Below the pieces are notes generated by a model that was not told the DNA's origin, did not search any database, and saw only the letters and a list, made by a program, of their open reading frames with translations. From contig CAJNOI010000176.1 in the NCBI GenBank assembly GCA_905250115.1, positions 117,778 to 181,777 of the forward strand: a stretch of 64,000 nt of DNA, read 5' to 3'. Source of the stretch: Adineta steineri. Its lineage: Eukaryota; Rotifera; Eurotatoria; Adinetida; Adinetidae. Position 1 is the stretch's first letter. Every line of letters begins with the position of its first letter. The position numbers were made by a program, and so were the translations under genes. Of the stretch, positions 50,423 through 62,200 are shown one piece after another.

Positions 50423-51357
50423 GTACTTGGTTTCTTTTTCCAACATCTAGAAATAAGTGGTACTTTGTCTCGTATATCTTTTGGCAATGTAACCATTGCA
50501 AATAGAGGCGAAAAGAGACTTGGTATGTAGAATGTATAAACCAATGCTTGTTCATAAATATTTAAGGCAAATATTCGTGAACCATAAACTTGACCTAAAG
50601 TAACAATGGAGTAAGGCACGCTACCAATAAGCTGCGACGAACAGATTCCAATCAATTGAAGGATCATTCGACGATTTTTCTTCCATTTAGTTACTGTATT
50701 TGCTGGAAGTTTTTTAAAAAAAATAACTTTTATGATTATAATAAGATTGAAAAGTACTGTAATAGCAGCTGGTATAAATGTATTAAAGACAGTATCCCAG
50801 GTAACATAAACTCTAATAAGTAAAAAATGTGGTCCACCACACCATTCTTTAGAGAAATCAAATGTAGTATTGCCATAAGGAAAAAAAATAATAAAATATA
50901 AATAAAGACAAGGTAAATATAACCAAAAACAAAGTATTGGTAAATAATGACAATACAATTTGTATTTTATTAGAAATACTTTATGGAATATAAATAGATA
51001 CCGATTGATAGATGTTAACATTGAAAATTGAATTGACATAGTAGACCAAACATAGAACCAATAGTTCCAGTAAATACAAAAATTTTTTGTTTGTATTATA
51101 GCTTGATTTTTTATAAGAAATCCAATTGTCATTGGTAATTCAGTTTGAATCATTAGATAATCAGTAATTAAAAGACATAAAAGTGTATGATTATTTAGTT
51201 TTCGAAATAATAAAGTTTGATATTGTCGACAGATATGATAAAAATAGAAGTAGAAAAAAAATAGTGAGATAACCGAAAATGGACAGAAGATAATAAGCCA
51301 AGACAGTCGACTGTTGAAAGTTTGAAAAATTTCAATATTGCTGTCCGTGTTGTTCAT
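50275..51357 (-). CDS. Rhodopsin-like GPCR with transposon-derived C-terminus
   Basis: The present frame runs from ATG 51357 (MNNTDSNIEIFQ) to a stop at 50275, 360 residues, one exon. An in-frame TTG upstream is not a credible start. Seven hydrophobic segments are visible: the N-terminus has NNT, TM3 ends with LTSINRYLFIF (a DRY variant, NRY), loop 2 has EWCGGP, TM5 is FIPAAITVLFNLIIII, TM6 has QLIGSVPYSIVTLG and TM7 ends FSPLFAMVTLPKDIRDKV, with SPLFAM in place of NPxxY. After WKKKPST (about residue 311) all sequence comes from the hAT MITE and gives an odd Gly/Phe-rich tail (GGSRILEGGGRFFFF). The receptor core is intact, so it may still reach the membrane, but tail-dependent regulation is probably lost. 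Ligand unknown. Confidence 0.85.
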   Translation of the reverse strand: MNNTDSNIEIFQTFNSRLSWLIIFCPFSVISLFFFYFYFYHICRQYQTLLFRKLNNHTLLCLLITDYLMIQTELPMTIGFLIKNQAIIQTKNFCIYWNYWFYVWSTMSIQFSMLTSINRYLFIFHKVFLIKYKLYCHYLPILCFWLYLPCLYLYFIIFFPYGNTTFDFSKEWCGGPHFLLIRVYVTWDTVFNTFIPAAITVLFNLIIIIKVIFFKKLPANTVTKWKKNRRMILQLIGICSSQLIGSVPYSIVTLGQVYGSRIFALNIYEQALVYTFYIPSLFSPLFAMVTLPKDIRDKVPLISRCWKKKPSTSGGSRILEGGGRFFFFLVLRSNTWGGGGGFFYFEYGGAILGEEGGDFG

Positions 51358-52419
51358 GATAATGATATTTTTGAACTCAGTATATAAAATGATATCTTTA
51401 GTCAACAACAAAATATAAGCTATACATAGCTATTTTCTCTTGTTAATATATATTATACTTTCTGCTTTAAGGAATGTAATTAAGAGATGGAAAAATATTA
51501 AGTTAAAAATGTGGCAGAAGCAAATTAATGTAAAGAATATAGATATGGTAGGTGTGACGGATAACGTTCTGTTAGCTATGCATTTCTTCCTTTCTTTCTA
51601 TCTCTCTTTCTGTAGATCACACCAGGATTTATATGTAACGGAAACGATGTCGGTGAGTGTATTGACTATTGAAACAGCATACAAACATGACTATATATAG
51701 CTACACAGGAAGAGGGAAAGGAGGAAATGCGCATAGCTAACGGATCGTTATCTGTCACAGCAGGAAAAACAATATCGAAAGTGAAATCGCCGTGTTCAGA
51801 TACCATTAACGATATTATTTTATTTTAATTAAATAATGTAAATATATAAAATAATATTCTTCATTCTCTATGAAAACTAAATCGTATAAATCAGTATATA
51901 TATTTTCCGTTTTTCATCGATAGTTTTGTAGTTCTTCCTCTAGTGGTTCCACAATGCTACTAATGAGAGAAATACAATCATTCTAAAGGCGTTATATAAC
52001 AGTCCCGGAGAAAAAAGTTCGATGCGTCTTCATTGCCTTTTTTCAACGGTAAAAAGGTAGTTAATTTTAATAATAAAAATTGAGTCAAGATATTGATTTG
52101 CGTGTGTCATCATTATTTGTTTAACATTAAATTTTCATCGAAAAAAATATAAGCCCAATAAGGTTGTTTTTTCTTATCCATCATCGTAAGCAATGTGCTT
52201 ATCATTCATTCATGCATGAAGATATATAGAAATGAATACATTTTATCGATATGAATATTTAAACAAAAAATAATTGCTACATTATTTCATAACACAGACA
52301 AATTAGACATGATAAATAAACATCGATGAAGTCATTGAATGAATTGATCTTAAAATTTAACAGGTATATTGTAACTTACTTTCAAACTACAAATTCAGTA
52401 AAGAAGAAAAAAACGAACT
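51358..52419. other. Divergent intergenic region (shared promoter region)
   Basis: Separates the minus-strand GPCR from the plus-strand TIR gene, so both promoters should lie here. AT-rich; the open frame at 51440-51700 has no recognisable content. No clear TATA box seen. Confidence 0.4.
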
Positions 52420-55149
52420 ATGTCAATATTAATTTCTGTTATTGAAAAATTTACATTATCTTGTACTGAAGATAATGAAATTGGTGATGATAATGATGAA
52501 CTTTATAATTTTCTATTTAATTATTATATCTCATTAGATATCCTTAATGATTATATACAAGCTATTCAACAACTTGATAGAACAATATTAAATGATAATT
52601 ATAAATGGTTATTATTTACTGGTTTTAATTCAATAATCGACCTTAATTATTATAATAATGAACGTCGAGATATATTATGCAAATTTTGGTTATCAAAATA
52701 TGAATGGATATTAAAAAAATTATTATTATCATCATCAAAAACAAGTTCATTACCATTAAATGGAATAAAATATTTACTTACGAATATAATTCGAATACAA
52801 ATAACAATAGAAAATATTACAAATCATCTTATGACACAAGATATACGATTTTATAATTTTAATCTAAAAAATGAATATTTATCTATTATAAAAATTATTT
52901 TACCTTTATTAATTAATAAGAAAATTTTAAATAATATAGAAAATGATTTAAATATTCAATTTAATTGTGATTTAAATCATTATTCTAATACAAAAGATAT
53001 AAAATCAATATATATTATTTGGATTATATTAAAAATACTTTTAATGTTTATTACAACTGATGAAGATTGTTTAATTATTATTAAATCTCATCAAATTATA
53101 AAAAATAGTTTATTAAAATCAATTCAATTAATTAAAAATAATAATTCAATAAAACTTTCTTATTATGTTATTTTAACTTTTCTAATCAATGATAATGATA
53201 TTAAAAATAAAATAAATCATCCAAAAGAAATTTGTAATATATTTATTCGAACTATTCTACAAATAAATGATTTCAATAATGATGATTTTACATTTACAAA
53301 TAATGGAGTACATATTATTCATTTATTAATAGCATTAAAAGGTATTTATTTTAAAATAAAAAAAAGCAATAATTTTTAATATAGTTATTTATCTGAGCAA
53401 TAAATATGAGAAAAAACGACGTTTTCGGATCAATTTATATGACTTGAAAAAAATTGTTAGCACAATCTTTATGGGATTAAAATATGAAACAAGAAATAGC
53501 GTTTGTCATGGTCTATACTAGTCGTAACTGACGCCTATGATGATTCCAGTTCAGCGTCTGCTACGAGTTTTTGACACTAATTAATGTTAATTGATAGTAT
53601 CTGTAACGTTTGTGGAGGGGGCTACGAGTTTCTACTTTTAACTAGACATGACCCAAACTGAAACTCAAACCGTTTGGGAGTTTGAGTATGGATCTTCTTT
53701 TAATTGCCATCAATGTATCCGAAATAGTTTCCTCTACAAATTAAAAAACCCAAACCCAAACCTAAACCTAAACTCAATACCCAAACTCAAACCCAAATTC
53801 ACCAAACTTCTAACACTCCTATTAGTTCGTGTTTCATAAAATACGGCTATTATTTCTAACTAAAAAAAATCTTTCAAATAGCATATTTACAGCATGATCA
53901 AGTGAAAGATGATTTTATTGAAAGTGATGGTTTAAATTTGCTATTAACAATAGCTAATTCAGTATTAGCATCTACAGAAATAGAATCACAAGTTAATAAT
54001 ATGTTTGGCGAAAAATTTAAATCAATAATTAGATTAATACCTACGGAAGAATGTGATTTAAATGTTCTACAAGAAATAAATCATTTGCAAATAAATATGC
54101 AGTATAATATGAATATTCTATTCAAAGAAATAGGTTTATTAGCATTGGAATGTCTTTATACTATGTCATTCAATAGAAAAGCAAAAGAAATATTACAGAA
54201 AAATGAAAGATTTATGATACAAATTCGCGAATTATCTAATGATGAAAATTTGAAAAAAATCATTGATGGTTTATTATGGAAATTAGAAGACAAATATGAA
54301 TTTCAAATAGAAACAACTAATCAATATGATTTTATGATTAGTTATCATTGGAATGATAATGTATTAGTTTATAAAATTTTTAAATATTTAATAGAAAAAT
54401 TTAATTATAAAATATGGTTGGACGATCAATCTATATCTAATTCAATTTGTCAAACTATAGAAAAATCGAAATTTATTCTTATGTGTATGTCTGAAACATA
54501 TAAAACAAATGAAAATTGTAGAAGTATAATTGAATATGCACAATATAGAAAAAAAATAATTATTCCATTAATTATAAAACAAGTTGAACTTGATAGTTGG
54601 TTTGAATCTATATGTAGTGAAAACTTGTATATTGATTTTGTTAAACAAAATTTTGAAGATGCTATTCAATTATTAATCAATAAAATTAATATGAAAACTA
54701 TTGAACAAAAAGAGTATTTTTATTCATATTTAATTTTTGTTTCAATTATTTTTTCTTTCGTTATTTTTAGAATAAATTCAACTATGATCGATCTTTCTCA
54801 ACAAGAAATATCTTTATCTATTTTACCAACAACCACAACCGTTAATCTTCATCTTAATGCAATTCAAGATGATTATAAAAGAATTCCAATAAAATTATGG
54901 TCTGATAAACATGTTGAACAATTTCTCCATGATAATAAATTAGATTTGATGATTTTATTAACTGAATATATGAATGGTGAAGATCTCAGTCAATTATTTG
55001 ATAAATGTCAACTACAACAAAAGTATTGGACAATATTTGATCGTTTTAATAATGAATTAAAAAAACGATTTCAACAAACACTTTCAATATCAATTTATGT
55101 TAGATTTTTAAATCAAATACAAAAATATATTAATATGTCAAGAGTTTAA
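52420..55149 (+). CDS. ARM/HEAT-like, TIR and SAM domain membrane protein
   Basis: Exon 1 52420-53341 and exon 2 53882-55149 join in phase 1 (LIALK then AYLQHDQVKDDFIE) to give 729 residues; the intron is 540 bp. Residues 1 to about 440 are all-helical, armadillo/HEAT-like, with LLxxAN-type repeats near the end (DGLNLLLTIANSVLAS; LGLLALECLYTMSFN-like). A TIR domain starts near Y455 (YDFMISYHWND), with KIWLDDQSI and ENCRSIIEYAQYRKK; E525 sits where NAD-cleaving TIR domains such as SARM1 have the catalytic glutamate. A hydrophobic helix follows (about 588-606, YSYLIFVSIIFSFVIF), then a SAM domain (about 642-706, KLWSDKHVEQFLHDNKL). Probable signalling protein or NADase. In SARM1 the order is ARM-SAM-SAM-TIR; here the SAM is C-terminal and beyond a TM helix. 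Exon 1 is extremely Asn/Ile/Lys-rich. Confidence 0.82.
53342..53881. repeat. Long intron carrying a CCCAAA-rich palindromic insert
   Basis: This 540-bp intron is much longer than most others here. Its middle has an arm with GTTTGGGAGTTTGAGTATGG (about 53671-53690) and, about 60 bases on, a C-rich arm AACCCAAACCCAAACCTAAA (about 53746 on, running to 53805), partly inverse to each other. A second unusual, GC-richer stretch (53500-53640) contains a repeated GCTACGAGTTT word (53558 and 53621). Confidence 0.6.
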
Positions 55150-55240
55150 ATTATAATTAGACATCGTATTTTTTTAACATGAAAGATTATACCGAAAATA
55201 AACAGTATGATGCTAGTTAGAAAGTTTCAATATAAAATTG

Positions 55241-55290
55241 AGGATGTGAGTGTGGATTTCGAGCGATTCAATATTCACAACCACACCCGC
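55241..55290. repeat. Telomere-like G/C-rich hairpin H5
   Basis: Left arm AGGATGTGAGTGTGG, right arm TTCACAACCACACCCGC; about 10 of 13 core positions pair. It lies 90 bases after the TIR gene stop codon, probably within its 3' UTR. Confidence 0.6.
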
Positions 55291-56118
55291 AAGATAATAT
55301 TTTCATGGTGAATAAATTGGAATAATCATTAGCATATACAGAAAGAACTAATTGAAAATTTTCAATTACCATCATCTGCTTTTTTATCTCATCTCTATCA
55401 GTATGAACTTAGTGTTCTAATATAACATTATCAAACAATCGAAAAACGTCTTTATGCTTCTTGAGACAAGCTTCAAAAAACAATTTTCTATCCATATTCT
55501 TCGTTTCTTCTCTCACAAATTTCTGAATTCATTATGTGATGATCATTGTAGTTGTACAGTCTTTTTGATTTATTTTGTTGCAAAGTTTTTGCCCAAGGTT
55601 GCCAAATCCAAATTTTACAAATCAGAAGAGTTTTTTTGTTTTAAACCAGAAGGAAAATACAGCAGTGTCACGCACTTTTTCCAAAAACAGAAAGATAATT
55701 ACACATCGTTTATCTTACTAATTATTTTGAAGTTGTACGTCGAGAAATACAAATAAAACTGATATAAGTGTCTTAAGAAACCGGAGAAGAATCGAAACAG
55801 AACAGAGTAAAGCACCTCCTACATCTTTTTTTGATATTATTGCTATACGTCTGTCATCATATCGTCAAAATTTTATGTTGTTGAAACTTTGACTCCTGAT
55901 TAATTCTGTAAACTCATTATTTATCGACCTATAGTAGCACTGGAATCAAATAGGGTCTAACAAGATCAACCGGTCCGTAAAGATAGAAATTTTTCAATAG
56001 TCTCTTCTTTTTCGATCATGTTTCTAGCGATTAAAAAACCTAATATAGCGTACACATGTCCGGTAGAGTTGATCAAATAAGGCACAAAACTCTTTCCTCT
56101 ATTAGTTTCTTTTTTTTT

Positions 56119-56257
56119 TATCATACCTTGTATAAAATTTATTGTCGAGTGAAATATAACTTCTAAGTTTTATTACATTCTAATCGTTTTACCATACTGA
56201 AATAAAACGCTCAAGTCATATCTCTACTAGACAATAAATTTTATACAAAGTATGATA
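56119..56257. mobile_element. Small inverted-repeat MITE, mariner-like
   Basis: Left end TATCATACCTTGTATAAAAT (then TTATTGTC) and right end GACAATAAATTTTATACAAA (then GTATGATA) are inverted repeats of 28 bases with one mismatch, and complementarity continues weakly inward. The outermost TA pairs fit a TA target duplication as made by Tc1/mariner elements. 139 bp, no coding sequence. Confidence 0.65.
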
Positions 56258-57160
56258 GCACAGAAATAAAAATGGGGGATAGATTTTTTGTTCGTAGATG
56301 TATCTCATATTTTGATAAAGTGTTTGTCCAAAGAATTAGAGATATATGATGCTACCTAGTTTGTTATCATATATATATATATAGTTGTGACTGCTCTCTT
56401 ATTTGTCATTCTTTGTACATAAAACGTCGTCAAAACTTACATAAGAAAAGAATTAAAAATCAGGAGGTTTGGTAACCCTATTTTTATCATTTGTTGTCGT
56501 TCAGCTGGTATCAATTTGATCGTGATCATTTATTTCATGTGAAATGCTTCTAATTCTTCATTTTTTTTTCTAAATATTTCTAGTTTGTTTTTATTAGAAA
56601 TGATCGAAGATATTTATACAGAAAAGAAAATATCGATGAATATGAGGCGAGAGAAAGAGAAAACGAAGAATTAGATATCGAATACTTTTTGAAATAGAGG
56701 TAAAGAATAGGTCAATGAGCGATGACAATAGAAATAGATATAAGTGTACGAAAGGAAGAATAAGAAGAGAATACAAACGACAAAGAAAATGAAATAGAAC
56801 AATAAATATAACAATGTGTGCCCATGCGAACTGATCGAACGATATAGAAGTAATACCTCGGTCGTTTTTTCTCTTTTTCTTTTGGTTGCTTCACATTACT
56901 TTTATACATATATATTATCTAACACACTTTCACATGCACTGTAAGACAATAGAAGAATTCTGTTCTCACGATCTGAAAAAAAGACTAGGTGATTTATACT
57001 ACAAATAATAACTGTTAACATGAGTATGATTTCTTCATACTTCTAGTGTGATAAATTTCAATAAAAATTATAGGTTATGCACTATCGCATATAAACTTCA
57101 ACAGAAAAAAATTAGTTTGTGTAAATAATTGAATAATCTTTTTCATTTTAATTTAGAATA

Positions 57161-58351
57161 ATGTCATCTGCTACAAATGTAGATGAAAAACTTTCGTTAT
57201 GTGATTTTATTGTTCCTGTCTCTTATACACGTCTACTTCTCATCTATGATTATGTTATTCATGATCTTGAGAAGCCATTATTAAAATTTCTTTATAATTA
57301 TTGCCCAAGTGCTTTCAAACGAATTTCTGATAATAAATTGATAGATTCAACCGATCATCCAACAATTTATACACATGCAATCGATCGAAATACGTCATTA
57401 TCTTCATTAGATATCGAACATACTGATATTTTTCCGTATGGAAGAATACCTGACAAAGAATCACCTCTCTTTTTTCTTCATCAATTGACTTTGAAAGATG
57501 GAACGATTTTAGCTATTGGTATTCATCATCGTCTTACTGATGGTCATGGATTTATTAATCTAATATATCGATTTTCGGTTTGGATGTCTGGCGAACAAAT
57601 ACCACTCTTATTTGAACATAATCGTTCGTTGATTAAAAAGAAAACAGCACCTACAATTTTATATCAACATCGAGAATATTATTCGGAAGATTCTTTACTT
57701 CTACCATCAATTTATTGTCCACATGTAGAAACAGATGTTATCGTTAGACATTACAAGAAACAAGATTTATTTAATATGTTAAATATAACAAGTAAACATG
57801 TATCATTCAACGATGTTCTGGTAGCTTGGTTAACAAAGATTATTAGTTCTGTTCGTCATGTACCTAGTAAAACTATCGTCAAAGTGGGCATGCCGACTAA
57901 TGGAAGAAATATATTGGGACTTGATGAGAATTATTTTGGTAATTGTGTCTTTTATATATATATTCCATTTCTAATGACTGATCTTGAATCATCTTCGGTC
58001 GACGAACTATCTGAACGAGTACATGAAGAAAGAAAAAAATGTATGACAAAAGCATACATTGAATCAGCTTTGGCTTATATTAAATGCAATACAACAAAAT
58101 CTCATAGTAGTATTTATCCAATTTTTAATAGGTTTGGTGAATATGATATTGCCTTTAGTAATTGGTCTCGATTTCCTATGTATCAGATTGATTTTGGTCA
58201 TGGTCCACCGAAACGTGTATTTCTTCCACCAGGCAAAAGAAGAAATGGAATGATCAACATTCTACCTAGCATTGATGGAGACAATGAAGTTGAACTATAT
58301 ATTAGACTTAATCAGATTCATGTAAAAGAATTATTAAAAATCTTAAAGTAA
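57161..58351 (+). CDS. BAHD/HxxxD-type acyltransferase
   Basis: Single exon, 396 residues. H123-R-L-T-D127-G in GIHHRLTDGHGF is the HxxxDG catalytic motif, and D344-F-G-H-G is the DFGWG motif with Trp replaced by His. Other family marks are SFNDVLVAWL after the first domain and VGMPTNGRN, YFGNCVFY near the middle. Enzymes of this fold transfer acyl groups from acyl-CoA to alcohols or amines, with the histidine as general base; they are typical of plant and fungal secondary metabolism. The protein is somewhat shorter than the usual 430-480 residues but spans both motifs in the right order. No signal peptide. Acyl donor and acceptor cannot be told. Absence from most animals would suggest horizontal transfer. 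The coding GC content is higher than in the flanking DNA. Confidence 0.85.
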   Translation: MSSATNVDEKLSLCDFIVPVSYTRLLLIYDYVIHDLEKPLLKFLYNYCPSAFKRISDNKLIDSTDHPTIYTHAIDRNTSLSSLDIEHTDIFPYGRIPDKESPLFFLHQLTLKDGTILAIGIHHRLTDGHGFINLIYRFSVWMSGEQIPLLFEHNRSLIKKKTAPTILYQHREYYSEDSLLLPSIYCPHVETDVIVRHYKKQDLFNMLNITSKHVSFNDVLVAWLTKIISSVRHVPSKTIVKVGMPTNGRNILGLDENYFGNCVFYIYIPFLMTDLESSSVDELSERVHEERKKCMTKAYIESALAYIKCNTTKSHSSIYPIFNRFGEYDIAFSNWSRFPMYQIDFGHGPPKRVFLPPGKRRNGMINILPSIDGDNEVELYIRLNQIHVKELLKILK

Positions 58352-59267
58352 AGGAGTAACTTTAAAATTGAAATGTATTCTATATAAAATAAAAAATTTC
58401 TTTTCAATAAATCAATGTTTGCTTATATATTAGTACAAAAATAAATGATAGTTTGAGTGTGGATGTGAGTGGGTGGGTATGTGTGTCAGTATTGTATTCA
58501 TCTCACACCCACACCCTGTATAATATTTATCTTTAGTTTAAATAAATTATTGCTAAGTCAATTTTCTTATCGCTAAACTTGGTTATTGCTGATCTGTATT
58601 GTTTTATTGGTCATACATATTATTTATTGTCCCGATTAAATTTTAGTCGTAGATGAACAACATATATTGTTTATTTAATAGATAATAAATACGAAGTAAC
58701 TTGTTTGAAATAGTTGGTTCTATTCGTTACAATTTAAATAAATCATAAGACTTATTCTAAAGTAATAATTCAGTCGAAGATATTTTTTAATAAATTGCTA
58801 TTGATAAATAATAAACTCAAACCTTCAAACGCAAGAAATAACACATCATGTATAACTTCTCTCTTAAGAAAAAAGAACTAGAAAATGTTTTCATCATTTC
58901 AAATATAGACTTTATTTTCCCATTTGTAGTTGTTTTAAATTAATGAAAGGAACAACTAACGTAAGAAGAAAGATGAAGAAATGAATCTTGTTTTTGTTAT
59001 TGTTCTCTTAATAATCATTTATTTCGCGTCACTGTACAATCATCTTCTAAATTGTTTGTCTACGTTTCTGGTATTATACAGCATTCTAGAGTGTATAGAT
59101 GGCAAAATAATCGCTAATCATACTAACATGTCCTTCATTACGGACTGATTAAGATTTTTGAAATACAATTTATTGGAAGATTATATAAAACTGTTTATCA
59201 TTTCCTTTTTGATCAGTTATTTTATATTTGTTTATTTATTCCAAAGATATATTTCTTGTTGATTATA
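58352..59267. other. Intergenic region between convergent genes
   Basis: Holds hairpin H6 (58455-58517), 100 bases after the acyltransferase stop codon. The rest is AT-rich without a gene. Confidence 0.45.
58455..58517. repeat. Telomere-like G/C-rich hairpin H6
   Basis: Left arm begins GAGTGTGGATGTGAGTGGGT; right arm CTCACACCCACACCC. The core GTGTGGATGTGAG pairs with CTCACACCCACAC at 12 of 13 positions. Likely in the 3' UTR or just past the acyltransferase gene. Confidence 0.7.
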
Positions 59268-62200
59268 TTAAAGCAAGTTAATATTGCTAGGTGAATCGAA
59301 GTAGGCAACCTGTCCTTGTTCTAATACAAGAATTCGATCACTGTTGGCTACAGTATTCAATCGGTGTGCAATAGTTAATATAGTATGATCACGAAACTTG
59401 TCAGCGATCACTTCTTGAATCATCTTATCTGTTGCATAATCAACATTTGCAGTAGCTTCATCAATCAACAATATGTGACTCTTCTTCAGAATGGCTCGAG
59501 CAACACAAATCAATTGTCGTTCACCGGCACTCAAATTTGCACCAGATTCAGCCACTAACATATGAATTCCATCGGGATGGTTGCGCACCAATGATTTGAG
59601 TTGAACAGATTCAAGTGCTGTAAGACATTGTTCATCAGTGAATTGTTCAAATGGATCAATATTGTATCGAAGGGATCCACAAAAGAGTATGGGTACTTGT
59701 GGAATAACACTTATATGAGAACGAAGATAATCGAGTGACAAACGGCCTATATCAATGTCATCAATAAGAATAGATCCATTGACTGCTGACTGATCGACAA
59801 GTCGAAAAAGAGCTTGAAGAAGTGATGATTTTCCAGCACCTAAACGAATAAAAAATGTTATTATTATATAGACTTTGTAACATTTGTATTGTTTAAAATA
59901 AATGAACCATACCTGTCCGACCAATAATTCCGATCTTTTCCTTGGATTCAATTCGTAGATTAAGATTTTTGAGCACTGGATCTAGCTCTGGTCGATAACG
60001 AAAAGTGTAATCTTTAAATTCTACAATACCACGAGAAGGCCAATCACTGTCTGGTTGTATTGGAGCATTGTTGTCGCCATTGTTGTGATGGCTTTCTGAC
60101 ACTAATTGACCATATTCATGAATACGTTCTGCACTAGTCATAAAATTTTCAGCTTCGGCTGATTGTCTTATAGCCCATTGAAAGAGACCTGTTAGGGTAA
60201 TGCAATAGCTTAGACTGAGTGCTAATGTCGATGGTTCCATTTGATGGCGCAATGCTACGGCAAGAATACCAGTAGCCAAAGTGAGTGATGATGCTGTAAG
60301 ATCAAGTCTTAAACCAAACCAATGCGTAGTAGCAGTAAGAATGAAGGCAGCTCGTGTATTTGCATCGATTCTTTCTATGAACATATTCAAAAAACTACCT
60401 TGAACATCAAACGCACGAATACTAGTGAGTCCATCTAATGAAGTTGAGAACAATGTATAAACAGGACTACGCGTTACACTTTCCAGTCGCTTGAGTTGTC
60501 GACTAGAACGCATATAAAATCGACGAAGCCATAAAACTGTAGGAGCCAACGGAATGAGAATTAAAAGTACCCATGGATTAGCTATTCCAATGACTACGAT
60601 AGAACCAAGGGCTAATAGTAGATATTGCATAGTATCAATTAGAGCGAGTGGTAATGATTCATCTACTACTTGTTGATCTTTACTTGCTCGATTTAAGATT
60701 CGTCCACTTGGATTATTTTCAAAGAAACGTAATGATGTATACAAGATACCATTGAGCATTCGATTGTGAAAATGGGTTGAACCGCATAACATAATATAAA
60801 TGATAAAGCCAACACGTATCAACGCAACAAACAATGTAGCCAATATAGTTCCAAGATAGACATAAGCATAAAATGATAACCGCTGTTCACTTTCATCTTT
60901 ATTGGACCATAGTGCAAGCCAACTATTTGTAAAATCATACAACGCCTCATTACCTAACATTAAAATAATCATAAACAAAAAGCCAAACCAACGTAACGGG
61001 GGTGCAGTAAATAGTTCTAGCCAAACTTTCCACTTGATGCCGCCGTCAGCTGATTGTTCACTTTTCACAATGGAATTTATATCAGTTATAGATGTACCAA
61101 GTTTCCAATCTGTTTCCTTGTTATTAGCTGGATCTGTTTCTAATGTTTCATTCAATGGCTGAATTGTAATTTGTTGTTCACTGTTTAATTCTTCAATGTG
61201 TCCATTTTCTACGAGAAACGTTTGATCCATTTCGATTAAAAAGTGTGTCTGATGCGTAACTAATATTCGAGTTTTTCCACGAAGAAAACTAGATGTACCA
61301 ATGCATTGATCGAAAATATTTTTTGCTACCTTAGGATCAACAGCAGCAAGTGGATCATCGAGTAAATATAGGTCAGCATCAGCATAAAGTGCACGAGCAA
61401 GCGATATTCGAGCTTTTTGTCCTCCACTTAAATTAACACCTTTATCACCGATCATCAATAAATCACCAGCTTCACCAAAATTTTGTAGATCGATATCAAG
61501 ACAACATGCTTTTATTACATTTTTGTAACGTTCTTCATCGAGTGGTTTACCAAGTAGAATATTAGCTCGCACTGTGTCAGCAAATATCCATGCCGATTGT
61601 GGAGCATATGAAATCGATGTAGCATTTATTTGTGATTTTCCACTGACAAGATTGATCTCACCGAGAATAGCAGCTAGTAGAGTTGATTTGCCAGCACCGA
61701 TGGCACCTTTTACTCCAACTAAGTTACCGTGTCTAATTGTCAGATTGAGAGAAGATAACGAAGAAGCATCTTTCCAAGAAAATGATGCATTTTCCATCAT
61801 AATTGCATAAGAATCATTTTCATTTCTCGTTTTTTCACTTCTATTTAACAATACGTCCAGTTGCATAAATTCATCAATTCTTCTTGCAGAAATACGAGCT
61901 TCACTAAATTTTTCGATAAAATTTGGCATCGTAATTGTCAACGGAAGTCGAGCCATGGTGAAGAATGATAGTGTTGAGAAAATATTTTCTGCAAGCAAAG
62001 TATGACCCATTAACCAACTACCACCGAATGTCGCAAGAGCAATCAAAGGTATCGTTACGAACGAAATAGCAATATTGAGAGCTCTAACGCTACTCGCTTT
62101 TCGAACGTTTGAAAGTTCCTCTTGACGTGTCTCAAGTACGCGTTGCTCAACGGCCTTTTCCCAATTGTACATTTTTATAATTTGACATCCGTTGACAATT

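Larger units (their letters stand above)
55150..57160. other. Intergenic region
   Basis: Contains hairpin H5 (55241-55290) and an inverted-repeat MITE (56119-56257). An ATG-started 100-codon frame at 55454-55756 has no recognisable domain and is not called. A TTTAG acceptor (57156) stands just before the next gene's start codon, which suggests a 5' UTR intron or spliced-leader acceptor. Confidence 0.45.

Noticed and set aside
55454-55756. Plus-strand 100-codon ATG frame
   Set aside because: Composition is driven by Phe/Lys/Leu as in random AT-rich DNA and no domain or splice context supports it.
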